From Desulfobulbaceae bacterium (GTDB taxonomy: Bacteria; Desulfobacterota; Desulfobulbia; Desulfobulbales; Desulfocapsaceae), in the NCBI GenBank assembly GCA_031287565.1, contig JAITSS010000046.1, positions 62,001-126,000 of the forward strand: a DNA stretch of 64,000 nucleotides, given 5' to 3'. A program made the translations under genes and the position numbers. Below are positions 9,259 to 19,207 of the stretch, in pieces (position 1 is the first letter of the stretch; each line of letters begins with the position of its first letter). The notes beneath the pieces are model-generated. The model did not search any database. It was not told where the DNA came from and was given only the letters and a program-made list of their open reading frames with translations.

Positions 9259-11424
9259 TGGCCGGACCTCACTCGCCTCATCGGTTTTTTCCATTTGCTT
9301 TTCTTTGCTGATAGCTGCGGCTGGTCGCGCTTCCTTTTTATTGCCGGTACCGCTCGGTCGCGCCGTTGTCGCGTAGAGCGCCACCACCGATAGCGGCGCG
9401 ACCGAAACCGCCTCTGGCCGTAGCAATACCGGCGGCATTTCCCGGAAGTCGTTTGGCGCGGGCGACGATGTATCGATCAGCAATCGCCAATTTTGCCCGG
9501 CCAGCGGCTGCGGCGTGGTGAAGACCTGAAAATTTTTGCTATCGCCGTTGATCGCCAGGAAAAAAAACATCTCGCCGGATGTGGTTTTCCCCCTGAGGGT
9601 CACGCCGAGGACGCGGCAATCTTCGTCCCAGTTTTCCTCACCGGGGCGCAGTGATTGCCACTCAATTTCCGACGTTGCGCCGACGTTTGGCGGCGGGAAG
9701 AAATCGGGGCGCGAGAAAATACCGAATTTGCGCCGCAGGGCCAGACACAATCTGAAAAAACGTCGTAGTTCCTCATGGCGTCGCAAAAGACTCCAGTCGA
9801 GCCAGCCGATGGCGTTATCCTGACACCAGGCGTTGTTGTTGCCCTTCTGGCTGCGGCCGAATTCGTCACCAGCGGCCAGCATCGGCACGCCCTGCGACAA
9901 GAGCAACAAGCAGATCATGCTTTTGATGCGCCTGACCCGCAACGCCGATATCGCCTCCGGACAGGGGTCGCCCTCAATGCCGCTGTTCCAGCTGAGATTG
10001 TTATTGTCGCCGTCACGGTTATCCTCGCCGTTTTCCACGTTATGTTTCTGGTTGTAGCTGACCAAATCGTAGAGAGTGAACCCGTCGTGGCAGGTCAGGA
10101 AATTGATCGAATTCAGCGGCCCGCGTCGGCTTGACTGATACAGATCCGAACTACCGGCCAGGCGTGTGGCAAGGCTGGCCACCGAGCCGCCGCCGCTGAA
10201 GAAACGGCGCAGGTCGTCGCGGTAGCGACCGTTCCATTCCGACCAGCGTCGGTCGGAAGAAAAATTTCCCACCTGATACAGGCCGGTGGCGTCCCAGGCT
10301 TCGGCGATCAGGGCGCTACCGCGCACCACCGGGTCTTCGGCGATGCGTTCGACCAAGGGAGGGTTGGGCACCACTCGTCCCTGGGCGTCGCGCCCGAATA
10401 CCGAGGCCAGGTCGAAGCGGAATCCGTCGATGTGCATCGCCACCACAAAATAGCGCAAAGCCTCGCGCACCAAATCGCGCATCACCACGTGATTGCAATT
10501 CAGGGTATTGCCGCAGCCGGAATGATTGAGGTAGGCGCCGTTTTTCGGGTCGAGCAGGTAATACACCTGGTTGTCGAGACCGCGAAAACTTGTGGTGCGG
10601 CCATTGTAACCGCCTTCGCCGGAGTGGTTGAAGACCATGTCGAGGAAAACCTCGATGCCCGCCAGGTGCAGTTGTCGCACCATCTCTTTGAATTCGTTCA
10701 GATGATTCTCTGGCTGAAAGGCATAGCCCGATTTCAGCGCGAAAAAGGATAAGGGGTTGTAACCCCAGAAATTTTTCAGCGGCGCGCCGCTTTCCGGATG
10801 GATGAACGGACAGTCATTTTCATCAAATTCCGTGACCGGCATCAGTTCGACGGCGGTGACGCCCAAATCTTTCAGATAGGGGATTTTTTCGATGATGCCG
10901 CGATAGGTTCCAGGCGCGCTGACGCCGGAGGTGGCGCTGGCCGTGAATCCCCTTGGATGCAGTTCATAGATGACGCGCTTTTCGCCAGACGGGCGCAATG
11001 GCTGGTCGCCCCGCCAGTCAAAATCATGGCGGGCGACGCGGCAGCAAGTTGTTTGGCCGTAGACGGCTTTTTCGCCCCAGCGGCGCGGCGACAATTCCTG
11101 ACAATAGGGATCGATGAGGATGATGTCCGGATCGAAGGCGGCGCCATTGGCCGGGTCATGGTCGCCGTCCATGCGAAATCCGTAGCTGAGGTTTTCCGCC
11201 TGCAATTCGCCTATCATCACATGCCAGATGTCGCCGGTGCGGTTTTCCGGACGATTCAGCGGAATTTCGTGGCGTTGTACATCGCCCGCTTCAGAAACAT
11301 CCAGAACCAGCCAAACCGCCTTGGCGTGGCGGGAAAAGACGGAAAAATTGATTCCCTGCGGGCGAAGACGCGGCCCCAGCGGCAGCGGCGTGCCAGCCAG
11401 GATGGGCAAATGAGCGGTGGACAT
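9199..11424 (-). CDS. glgX: Glycogen debranching enzyme / isoamylase GlgX
   Basis: LPLGPRLRPQGINFSVFSRHA, FLDMVFNHSGEG, DGFRFDLASVFGRD, FLTCHDGFTLYDLVSYNQKHN, GDEFGRSQKGNNNAWCQD. Confidence 0.92.
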   Translation of the reverse strand: MSTAHLPILAGTPLPLGPRLRPQGINFSVFSRHAKAVWLVLDVSEAGDVQRHEIPLNRPENRTGDIWHVMIGELQAENLSYGFRMDGDHDPANGAAFDPDIILIDPYCQELSPRRWGEKAVYGQTTCCRVARHDFDWRGDQPLRPSGEKRVIYELHPRGFTASATSGVSAPGTYRGIIEKIPYLKDLGVTAVELMPVTEFDENDCPFIHPESGAPLKNFWGYNPLSFFALKSGYAFQPENHLNEFKEMVRQLHLAGIEVFLDMVFNHSGEGGYNGRTTSFRGLDNQVYYLLDPKNGAYLNHSGCGNTLNCNHVVMRDLVREALRYFVVAMHIDGFRFDLASVFGRDAQGRVVPNPPLVERIAEDPVVRGSALIAEAWDATGLYQVGNFSSDRRWSEWNGRYRDDLRRFFSGGGSVASLATRLAGSSDLYQSSRRGPLNSINFLTCHDGFTLYDLVSYNQKHNVENGEDNRDGDNNNLSWNSGIEGDPCPEAISALRVRRIKSMICLLLLSQGVPMLAAGDEFGRSQKGNNNAWCQDNAIGWLDWSLLRRHEELRRFFRLCLALRRKFGIFSRPDFFPPPNVGATSEIEWQSLRPGEENWDEDCRVLGVTLRGKTTSGEMFFFLAINGDSKNFQVFTTPQPLAGQNWRLLIDTSSPAPNDFREMPPVLLRPEAVSVAPLSVVALYATTARPSGTGNKKEARPAAAISKEKQMEKTDEASEVRPSQQHSQTLRSAAKPQGADA

Positions 11425-11504
11425 GGGGGCATTCCTTTTTATAGTGTGTGGATTTAAGGCGCGGGCGACCGCCGCATGACTATACACCAACAGGAGAGGG
11501 GAAC

Positions 11505-12437
11505 ATGGACGAATTTCATTCGATTCAGGTGGGTGACCAACACATCGGCGCGATTGATTGGGAGATGACTCCAGACCTGACGTTTGGCACATTTGAGTCG
11601 TGGGGCGGGCGCGAGCGGGTGCGCAACAATAACGAGCGTTTGTATTATTTTTTCGTCGATGGCTGGGACGAGACGCCGAAACTTTGCTTGATGGAGCGCG
11701 GCGTCAAACACGCGAAAGTCGTGGCCGAAATCGCCGCGCCCGTCGAGATGCTGGCCCGTTGCGTCGCCAGTGGTGGCAAGGTGGCCCGTTTTGAGCAGAG
11801 CTTTGCCATCAGCGACGAAATCTGCGACTGGCTGGTCGCAAACATTCTCGACAAAGGCGCGTCGCCTCTGGTGCGCCCGGTCTCCCCGCGCATTGAAACA
11901 GAGAACATGGGCGAACCCTTGCCCAGCCGGGATTCAGTGGTCGTGGCCGATGGCGTGCGTCTGCCCGCGACTGCGGCGATTATTCAGGAAGAGGAACTGC
12001 CGACCTTGATTCGCGCCCATGTTTTTTTTGAGGCTGAGCACAATCCGCATGGCGGGTTCGCCAAGCAATTGGCGGCGGTTGATGACGATACGGTCATCGA
12101 TCTGCGTTGCGGCCTGATGTGGCAGCGCGGCGGCCTTGATATTGCCTCGCACCGGGTGATGAACCGCCGCATTGAAGAGCTGAACGCCGCCGGTTTCGCT
12201 GGCTATCACGATTGGCGTTTGCCGACGATGGAAGAGGCGCTGTCGCTTTTAGAGCCGACACGAAACGCCAAAGGTCTGCATCTGCCGCTCTGCTTTTCCA
12301 AGGAGCAGCCTTTTGTCTTCGTGGCGGCGCAGCGCAAACCCGGCGGTTACTGGTTCGTCGATTTCAAACAGGGACGCGCCTTCTGGTCGTCGGGCACCAT
12401 CCCCGGCGGTTTCGCCCGGCTGACGCGCGGCGTCTGA
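11505..12437 (+). CDS. DUF1566 (Lcl C-terminal) domain protein
   Basis: VIDLRCGLMWQRGG...GYHDWRLPTMEEALSLLE. Confidence 0.7.
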   Translation: MDEFHSIQVGDQHIGAIDWEMTPDLTFGTFESWGGRERVRNNNERLYYFFVDGWDETPKLCLMERGVKHAKVVAEIAAPVEMLARCVASGGKVARFEQSFAISDEICDWLVANILDKGASPLVRPVSPRIETENMGEPLPSRDSVVVADGVRLPATAAIIQEEELPTLIRAHVFFEAEHNPHGGFAKQLAAVDDDTVIDLRCGLMWQRGGLDIASHRVMNRRIEELNAAGFAGYHDWRLPTMEEALSLLEPTRNAKGLHLPLCFSKEQPFVFVAAQRKPGGYWFVDFKQGRAFWSSGTIPGGFARLTRGV

Positions 12438-12462
12438 CGTGAACGAGCAGTGGGCGAGAACT

Positions 12463-13206
12463 TTATCCCTTTTTTTTCGTCCACAGCCCGCACAAAAAAA
12501 CGCCGGTTTCGTAGAGCATGGCCAGGGGCAGGGTGAGCAGCAGCGTGGCCATCAGGTCGCCACTGGTGAGCATAAAGGCGAGAACGGCCAGCGCCAGCCA
12601 GAATTTCAGGCGGTGTCGGCGAAAATAGTCACGCTCAACCAGGCCGAAACGGGCGGCCATCACCTGTAAAAAGGGTATTTGAAAAGCCAGGCCAAAGGTG
12701 ATGATGGCGCGGGCGACAAAGGTCAGGTAAAGGGCGAATTTCGGTAGCGGTTCGAGGTTTGGTTGGGCGTAGCTGAGCAGATAGGTCAGAAGCCTGGGCA
12801 AGGCAATGAAAAAGGCGAAGCTCGCTCCGGCGGCGAAGAGCAGACTGCCGACCAGCGCCACCAAGAGGGCCAGGCTTCTTTCGTGGCGGTGCAGGCCCGG
12901 CGAGATGAAAGCCCAGAACTGGTACAGCGCGAATGGGTAACTGACGCCGAGTCCGATCAGAAGCGCCAGTTTCAGATAGGTGATGAAGGCTTCTGGCAGA
13001 TTGGTGTAGACCAGCGCCCGGATGTGCGGGCTGGCGACAAACAGCGGGCGGACGCACAACTGGGCTATTGGTTCGATGAACAGATAAGCGGCGATGCTCG
13101 CGACCACAATCATGACAAGAGTTGCGCCGAGTCGTCGGCGCAACTCTTTATAATGCGGGGCGAGCAGGGTGAAAAAACGCTCCAGCGCGGGAAGACCGGC
13201 GTTCAT
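12463..13206 (-). CDS. tatC: Twin-arginine translocase subunit TatC
   Basis: HYKELRRRLGATLVMIVV...FALYQFWAFISPGLHRHERS. Confidence 0.92.
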   Translation of the reverse strand: MNAGLPALERFFTLLAPHYKELRRRLGATLVMIVVASIAAYLFIEPIAQLCVRPLFVASPHIRALVYTNLPEAFITYLKLALLIGLGVSYPFALYQFWAFISPGLHRHERSLALLVALVGSLLFAAGASFAFFIALPRLLTYLLSYAQPNLEPLPKFALYLTFVARAIITFGLAFQIPFLQVMAARFGLVERDYFRRHRLKFWLALAVLAFMLTSGDLMATLLLTLPLAMLYETGVFLCGLWTKKKG

Positions 13207-13631
13207 GGTCGAACGCTTGGCTCTTCAGGCGGGCTTTGAGGTTTTTCGGCGTCGGCGGTTGCCGCCATTTCCGCCTCCGCCGCCGTTTCCACTGGCGTGT
13301 TAAGCGCCGATTGTTCCGGTGGCGTTTCGACCACTTCAGGCTTGACTTCAAGAATCTCTTCCTGAAAGCGCCGCGCCGCGCCGTGTAAATCCGGCAGTTT
13401 GGGCAGTTCGGGGAGACTGGCTTTGAGACCGGCAAGGTCGGGCGAATTGGCTTTCAAGTCAGCCAGGGGGTTTTCGTCAATCAGGTCGCTTTTCACGCTT
13501 TCGGCGGTTTTCCTCAGCTCCAGGACGCCCTTGGCCAGCGACCGCGCCAGTTCAGGCAATTTGTCCGGCCCGACGACAATGAGCGCCACCGCGAGAATCA
13601 CCAACATTTCCGGAAGGCCAATGCCAAACAT
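13203..13631 (-). CDS. tatB: Twin-arginine translocase subunit TatB
   Basis: MFGIGLPEMLVILAVALIVVGPDKLPELARSLAKGVLELRKTAES; overlaps tatC start. Confidence 0.88.
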   Translation of the reverse strand: MFGIGLPEMLVILAVALIVVGPDKLPELARSLAKGVLELRKTAESVKSDLIDENPLADLKANSPDLAGLKASLPELPKLPDLHGAARRFQEEILEVKPEVVETPPEQSALNTPVETAAEAEMAATADAEKPQSPPEEPSVRP

Positions 13632-13887
13632 AAAAAATACCGCCGAAAAAGAGAAAATGCCCAAGCCCGCGCCGGGCGCTGATTGTGCCGACGGTTGGCG
13701 AAATTGATCTCGGCCAGGCAATCGACGAACAGTACGGTATTCTCCGGAGGCTGTCAATTCGGCGGGCGCTTTGCGGCATTTCTCTCTTGCTGAATCGCGG
13801 CAAAGACCATAAAAAGAGCCAGCTTGCTTTGGTGGGGGGGTGGCGAAAAAATGTGTGCGATTGAAGGATATTACGGGGTGGGCGGCG

Positions 13888-14271
13888 ATGAAACGAATTT
13901 TAGTTATTGATGATGAAGCGGGGGCGCGGCAGTTGGTGCGGCGTCTTTTGGAGAGGGAAGGCTATGGCGTCGTGGAAGCCAAAGACGGGGAAGAAGGGAT
14001 CAATATGTTTCGCGCCGACCCCTGCGACATGATCATCACCGATCTGGTGATGCCGGTCAAAGATGGATTGAAGACAATTTTGGATGTGCGGGAGTTCGCG
14101 CCGACCGTGCCGGTTCTGGCCATTTCCGGCGGCGGCACCATTGCTAAAGAACGGTATTTGTCGGCGGCGGGCTTTATCGAGCGGGTGGAAACGCTGGCTA
14201 AACCGTTTACCCGTGATGAACTGGTCAATATGGTGCGACAGATGCTGAACGACGATTTCGTCACCGAATGA
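13888..14271 (+). CDS. Stand-alone response regulator receiver domain protein
   Basis: RILVIDDEAGARQLVRRLLE...DMIITDLVMPVKDGL. Confidence 0.85.
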   Translation: MKRILVIDDEAGARQLVRRLLEREGYGVVEAKDGEEGINMFRADPCDMIITDLVMPVKDGLKTILDVREFAPTVPVLAISGGGTIAKERYLSAAGFIERVETLAKPFTRDELVNMVRQMLNDDFVTE

Positions 14272-14302
14272 TTTTCCCTCGTCCTTTTACGCGGAATCGC
14301 CC

Positions 14303-15994
14303 ATGAAATTGCTTGCCGATGTCGGCATGACCCTCAACTACATCCTGGATGCCAGCGCCGACAAGTTCGCTGACCGTCCGGCGATTGGCATGGCTATGGA
14401 AACGCCGATGAGCTATGCCACGATGCGTCACCGCGTGCTACTTGTGGCTGAGCGCTTGCTGCATGATGGTGTCGAAAAGGGCGACCGGGTGGCGATTCTC
14501 GCGGAAAATTCGGAAAAGTGGGGCATCGCCTATTTGGCGATTGTCAGGATCGGCGCGGTGGCGGTGCCGATCCTGCCGGAAATGCCGGAAGGCGATGTCC
14601 ATCATATCCTGTCGGAAATGCGGGTGAAGGTGTTGTTCACCAGCTCGCGACAGCTTGAAAAAATCGAAGAAGCGCGGCAGCCGTTCGCCGAGAAATTGGT
14701 CACGCTGGATGATTACCAGGGCCGGGCCGAGGCGATGCCGATTGTCACCTACGCCGATTATCTGCGTGAGGCGCGGGAGTTGCACGCCGAAGACGCGCCG
14801 CTCGTTTTCCCCGAAGTCGGCGAGGACGACTTGGCGGCCATTCTCTACACCTCCGGCTCCTCCGGCTATTCCAAGGCGGTGATGCTGACCCATAAAAATC
14901 TGACCGCCAATGCCTACGCCGCTTCTGGCTTGATGAAAATCTCGCCGGATTGGACCTTCCTGTCCATCCTGACCATGGCCCACGCCTATGAGTTCACCTG
15001 CGGTTTTGTGCTGCCGTTGCTCAACGGTTGCCGCATCGTTTACGCTGGCAAAGCCCCGACCCCGGCCATTTTGCAGCGCATCTGTCGGCATGAAAAACCG
15101 CAGGTCATCTTCGCGGTGCCCTTGGTGATGGAAAAAATTTACAAAAAACGGGTGCGGCCCAGCATTGAACAAAGCGGCGTCCTGTCTTTTTGTTGCCGTT
15201 ATCGCCTGGGTCGCGCCTTGATCTATCGCAGAATCTGCGCCCGGCTGTTGGAATTTTTTGGCGGCAGACTGCAACTGATGGGGATTGGCGGCGCAGCCTT
15301 GAATCCGGAAGTCGAACAGTTCCTGGCCGAAGCTCGCTTTCCGTACCTGATCGGCTACGGCCTGACAGAAGGCGCGCCACTTTTGGCCGGCGGGCCGTTC
15401 GGCGACCAGAGCATCACTGTTGGTTCGACCGGCAAACCCATGCCCGGTGTTGAAATACGCATCGCCAACGCCAATGCCAACGGTATCGGCGAGATTCAGG
15501 CCGCCGGGCCGAATATCATGGCTGGCTACCACGGCAACCCGGAGGCCACCGCTCAAGTCCTGTCGCCGGGCGGCTGGCTATCGACCGGCGATTTGGGCCG
15601 CTTTGATGATGCGGGTAATCTTTGCGTCAGGGGACGTTTGAAAAACGTCATCGTTCTCTCCAACGGTGAAAATGTTTATATCGAACCGATAGAGCATAAA
15701 ATCAACGCCTTTCCCTGGGTCGCCGAAAGTCTGGTGTTGGAAAGCGCTGGCAAACTGGAAGCCTGGGTGTACCCCGACTACGAACAGATTGACGAGCAGA
15801 CCGCCGGGCAATCGCCTGGGGAGCGACATCAGCGCATGGCCCAGCTCATGGAGGAACTGCGTCAGCGAATCAACGAGCAGGTCGCGCCATCGTCGCGCCT
15901 GTCGCGGATTCTTGAGCGCCGCGAACCCTTTGTCAAGACCGCCACCCACAAAATCAAGCGCTACCTCTACGACCCGAACGCCGCCAATCTGTAG
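14303..15994 (+). CDS. AMP-dependent synthetase / long-chain acyl-CoA ligase
   Basis: AILYTSGSSGYSKAVMLTHKNL, GYGLTEGAPLL, GWLSTGDLGRFDDAGNLCVRGR. Confidence 0.88.
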   Translation: MKLLADVGMTLNYILDASADKFADRPAIGMAMETPMSYATMRHRVLLVAERLLHDGVEKGDRVAILAENSEKWGIAYLAIVRIGAVAVPILPEMPEGDVHHILSEMRVKVLFTSSRQLEKIEEARQPFAEKLVTLDDYQGRAEAMPIVTYADYLREARELHAEDAPLVFPEVGEDDLAAILYTSGSSGYSKAVMLTHKNLTANAYAASGLMKISPDWTFLSILTMAHAYEFTCGFVLPLLNGCRIVYAGKAPTPAILQRICRHEKPQVIFAVPLVMEKIYKKRVRPSIEQSGVLSFCCRYRLGRALIYRRICARLLEFFGGRLQLMGIGGAALNPEVEQFLAEARFPYLIGYGLTEGAPLLAGGPFGDQSITVGSTGKPMPGVEIRIANANANGIGEIQAAGPNIMAGYHGNPEATAQVLSPGGWLSTGDLGRFDDAGNLCVRGRLKNVIVLSNGENVYIEPIEHKINAFPWVAESLVLESAGKLEAWVYPDYEQIDEQTAGQSPGERHQRMAQLMEELRQRINEQVAPSSRLSRILERREPFVKTATHKIKRYLYDPNAANL

Positions 15995-16009
15995 CGAACG
16001 GCGGCTCCA

Positions 16010-16651
16010 TCACAGGAGCAGGTTATTGGCGGCCCGCACCACCGGGCCGATGACGCCGCCCAGAACTCCGGTCAGTGACAGAACCAGAATCAGCACGATG
16101 CCGAACTGCTCGTAGCGTTGTAGCGAGTAAGATAATCGGTCAGGTAAAAAACCTGCGAGAATGCGTCCGCCATCCAGCGGCGGCACCGGTATCAGATTAA
16201 AAATACAGAGCAGAAGATTGATCCACACACTGTTGACCAGCATGATTAAAAGCGGCAGTGTCACCGCGTTGGCCATGCTGTTGCCGGCTATTTGGACAGC
16301 CAAAGGCGCGAGCAGTTTAACTGCCATGGCGCTCGCCACCGCAAGCAGAAAATTGCTTAATGGCCCAGCCAGGGCGACCCACAGCATTCCCCGTTTCGGG
16401 TCGCGAAAATGTGAAGCATCGACCGGCACCGGCTTCGCCCAGCCGAATTTGATCAGGAAAAAGGCCAGAGTGCCCAGGGGATCGAGGTGGCGCAGCGGGT
16501 TCATCGACAGACGTCCCAGACGGGCCGCTGTCGGATCGCCGAGTCGCCAGGCGATGTAGCCGTGAGCGAATTCATGGAAGGTCAGCGCCAGCAACAGCGG
16601 TGGGGCCAGCAGAATCAGTTGGCTGAGCCAGGCTTGTATCGGTGGATTCAT
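16010..16651 (-). CDS. Site-2 protease (M50) family zinc metalloprotease
   Basis: LTFHEFAHGYIAWRLGD, NLIPVPPLDGGRIL. Confidence 0.9.
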   Translation of the reverse strand: MNPPIQAWLSQLILLAPPLLLALTFHEFAHGYIAWRLGDPTAARLGRLSMNPLRHLDPLGTLAFFLIKFGWAKPVPVDASHFRDPKRGMLWVALAGPLSNFLLAVASAMAVKLLAPLAVQIAGNSMANAVTLPLLIMLVNSVWINLLLCIFNLIPVPPLDGGRILAGFLPDRLSYSLQRYEQFGIVLILVLSLTGVLGGVIGPVVRAANNLLL

Positions 16652-16696
16652 TGAGAGACCAGGTTGAACGGCGTATTCGCCGCAGTTTTTCCGACA

Positions 16697-16731
16697 CTAA
16701 AACCCCGCGCGACGTGATTGTCACGCGGGGT
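16697..16731 (-). terminator. Rho-independent terminator of ZraP-like gene
   Basis: ACCCCGCG(T/C)GAC...GTCACGCGGGGT hairpin followed by TTTT on minus strand. Confidence 0.65.
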
Positions 16732-16806
16732 CGAGGAGGAGAACACGCTACAGGTTCCGCCGGATTATCGCTCCCCAGCGGCGGAGTTTTTTCTTTTTTT
16801 ACGGCA

Positions 16807-17208
16807 TCAGTTGTTGAAACCGCCGTGGTGGCGGCCGCCATGCCCGAAACCATGCCCGCCGCCCAAGCCGCAGCCGGGGCCGAATTGGCCAAGACCGGCG
16901 GCCTGCGCCTGCGCCTGCAGACTGGCCCGCAAATCGTACAATTCACCGGCCATTCTCGCCGCCGCCACCGTGTCAGGTTGCGCGGCGTTGGTCACAGCGT
17001 CCAGTTCGGCGCGTTTCATGGCGATTTGCTTTCGTAAGTCTGAAGTATCCTTATAGAATTTGTCCATTTTTTCCCGCATGGCCGGGTCGGTCTGCGCAGT
17101 CATCTTGGGGCAGTTCATCGTCGGTTGGTCGGCTGGGGTGGCGGCCATAGCCATGCCGCCTGCGGTCAGAGCGGCGAGGACAAGCAGGGTGGTGAGTTGC
17201 TTTTTCAT
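16807..17208 (-). CDS. ZraP/Spy-like periplasmic metal-binding protein
   Basis: Signal peptide, DTSDLRKQIAMKRAELDAV helix, His/Gly-rich C-terminus GGHGFGHGGRHHGGFNN. Confidence 0.7.
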   Translation of the reverse strand: MKKQLTTLLVLAALTAGGMAMAATPADQPTMNCPKMTAQTDPAMREKMDKFYKDTSDLRKQIAMKRAELDAVTNAAQPDTVAAARMAGELYDLRASLQAQAQAAGLGQFGPGCGLGGGHGFGHGGRHHGGFNN

Positions 17209-17438
17209 GCTGGATTCTCCCTGTGAAAAAAGAATTGTTCCCGTAATGGGCGTCCGGGCGTTTTCGTGTGCGCCCGCTTGTACGCTGTAACAAAGCAGAA
17301 AGCGTGCCGGATGCCGATGGCTTTTCCCTTGTTCTGTATTTTCCATATGTTACCACATTTCACGCTTGCGAGCCGTCGGACGCGCCTCGCGTCGTCTGGA
17401 TATTTTTTCCCCGGCTTGCGCGGCGCGGTGGATAATTT

Positions 17439-19121
17439 TTACCGTGGCGGCGTCGCCTTTGGCATCAGAGCCGCCGCGTCCAGTATATACACAGTTCCCG
17501 CTTCGTTGGTCATGGGCCGCCAGATTTTGCCGTAGCGTTCATGCAGATTGCCACTGGCCTCTTTCTGGAACACGGCGAAACCGGCATCGCGCTCCAAGGA
17601 TGCGCCTTGCAGGGCGTCAGCCATGATGAACACCCGCTGGCCTGCCGCCAGACGTTCGCTGATGGCGGCGAGCAGGCGCTCTGACGCCCGCTCGCGCTTC
17701 TGTTCATAAAAGGTGGTCATGCCGATATAGTCACTCTTCGTAAAATAGCCAATATACCCGTCGAAAATCCAGGTATCACGGACAATGGTAAGGTCGCCTG
17801 GTTTGGCCTGGTCGATTATCGGCGCGATTTTGACGCGGTAGTAATCGTTTTCCGGCTGGGTCAACCAGCGGATGCTACCGCCGTAGTTCACCGCCGCCAG
17901 GCAGATGGCGATGGCCAGGCTGGTTAGGGCGACGGCCCGCCGCCGCGATGCGGACTTGCCGTCGCCATGCCAGAAGATCGCCATAAGCAGCCAGAACAGC
18001 ATTGCCGGGATGATCCAAAATTCAGCATCCGACGGATTCCAGATGATGGCGAAGATGACAAAGACGGTCAGAAAGATCAGTCCGCTCCGCCAGACCGGCG
18101 GATTGCGCCCCAGCGAACCGCGCCGCCGGGTCATGGCCAGAATCGAGGCCGCGAGGACGAGCGCAAAGGCGGCGGCGGTTAGGAAGACCAGCGTATATAT
18201 GGTCTGAATCGGCAAATGGCGGGCGAGGAAGGCGTTGTCGATCAGTTCTTTTCCAGCCAGGTTCAGTTCAAGCACATGCTTTATCGGCGGCAGGTTGAAG
18301 AGGAAATGTCCGCCGATAAACGAGTGGGTCGCGCCGATGCAACTACTGGCCAGCGTCGCCAAGCTGAAACCTTGCCAGTATTTATCGGTTTCCGTCGCGT
18401 AGTTCAAAAGCCAGATCAGCGCTTCTTGCCACGATTGAAACGAGTGGCCGATAAGCATCACCGCCGCGTAGGGCACAATGACCAGTAGGGTCAGCGGCGT
18501 CAGATATAGGCGCAGGGCGCGTAAGTGGCTGATCTCTAATCTGTTTTTCTGTAGCAACAAAACGTCGAGCGCCACCAGCAGAAAGAAAGCGTTCATCTGG
18601 TGGAACAGGACGGCCAGCCCGTGCAGAATGCCGATTCCGAAACAGGCGGCGGCGCTTACACGCGGCGCGGTCAGCAGATACAAAGCGGTCAGCAGAAAGA
18701 AAAGTGGCGTGACGATCACTTCAAGCGTGGTGCTGTACAGCCACAGGCCATAGGAAAAAGCCGGTAAACAGGCGGCGGAGAAGGCGGCGAAAAACGACAG
18801 ACCGACTCGCTTGCGGACAATCACGAAAAAGGCCGTCACGACCAGAGCGCCGACTAAGGCGTGCAGGCGCTCAATGCACCGGGCGCGGTCGGCGGCGAAA
18901 CCGCACATCTGCCAAAACGCCGCCCACATGGCGTTCAGCCAGTTGTAGAGCAGATGCGCTGGGTGAAAAGAAGCCCCGGACATGCTGTCTAGAATATAGA
19001 TGATGGCGTCGTGCGCTTCGCTGTAGTTGCCGCTCAGGGTCAGGAGATAGAGGGTGCTGAAAAGGGCGGCGACGCCGCCGATTTCGACGGGGAAAAAACG
19101 GGGGTTTTGCTGATTGTCCAT
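17439..19121 (-). CDS. Predicted polytopic membrane protein (possible GT39-type glycosyltransferase)
   Basis: ~560 aa, multiple hydrophobic segments, N-terminal extracytoplasmic acidic loop. Confidence 0.5.
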   Translation of the reverse strand: MDNQQNPRFFPVEIGGVAALFSTLYLLTLSGNYSEAHDAIIYILDSMSGASFHPAHLLYNWLNAMWAAFWQMCGFAADRARCIERLHALVGALVVTAFFVIVRKRVGLSFFAAFSAACLPAFSYGLWLYSTTLEVIVTPLFFLLTALYLLTAPRVSAAACFGIGILHGLAVLFHQMNAFFLLVALDVLLLQKNRLEISHLRALRLYLTPLTLLVIVPYAAVMLIGHSFQSWQEALIWLLNYATETDKYWQGFSLATLASSCIGATHSFIGGHFLFNLPPIKHVLELNLAGKELIDNAFLARHLPIQTIYTLVFLTAAAFALVLAASILAMTRRRGSLGRNPPVWRSGLIFLTVFVIFAIIWNPSDAEFWIIPAMLFWLLMAIFWHGDGKSASRRRAVALTSLAIAICLAAVNYGGSIRWLTQPENDYYRVKIAPIIDQAKPGDLTIVRDTWIFDGYIGYFTKSDYIGMTTFYEQKRERASERLLAAISERLAAGQRVFIMADALQGASLERDAGFAVFQKEASGNLHERYGKIWRPMTNEAGTVYILDAAALMPKATPPR

Positions 19122-19207
19122 GGCGAATGAAGAATAATTACGCTTCACCGCCATGCTTGGCGGCGCGCGATTGAAATGCAAAGCGCCGCGAAATGTGTGG
19201 CGTTCGT

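Noticed and set aside
14438-15556. 372-aa antisense ORF opposite acyl-CoA ligase
   Set aside because: Antisense open frame from GC codon bias; no domain signature.
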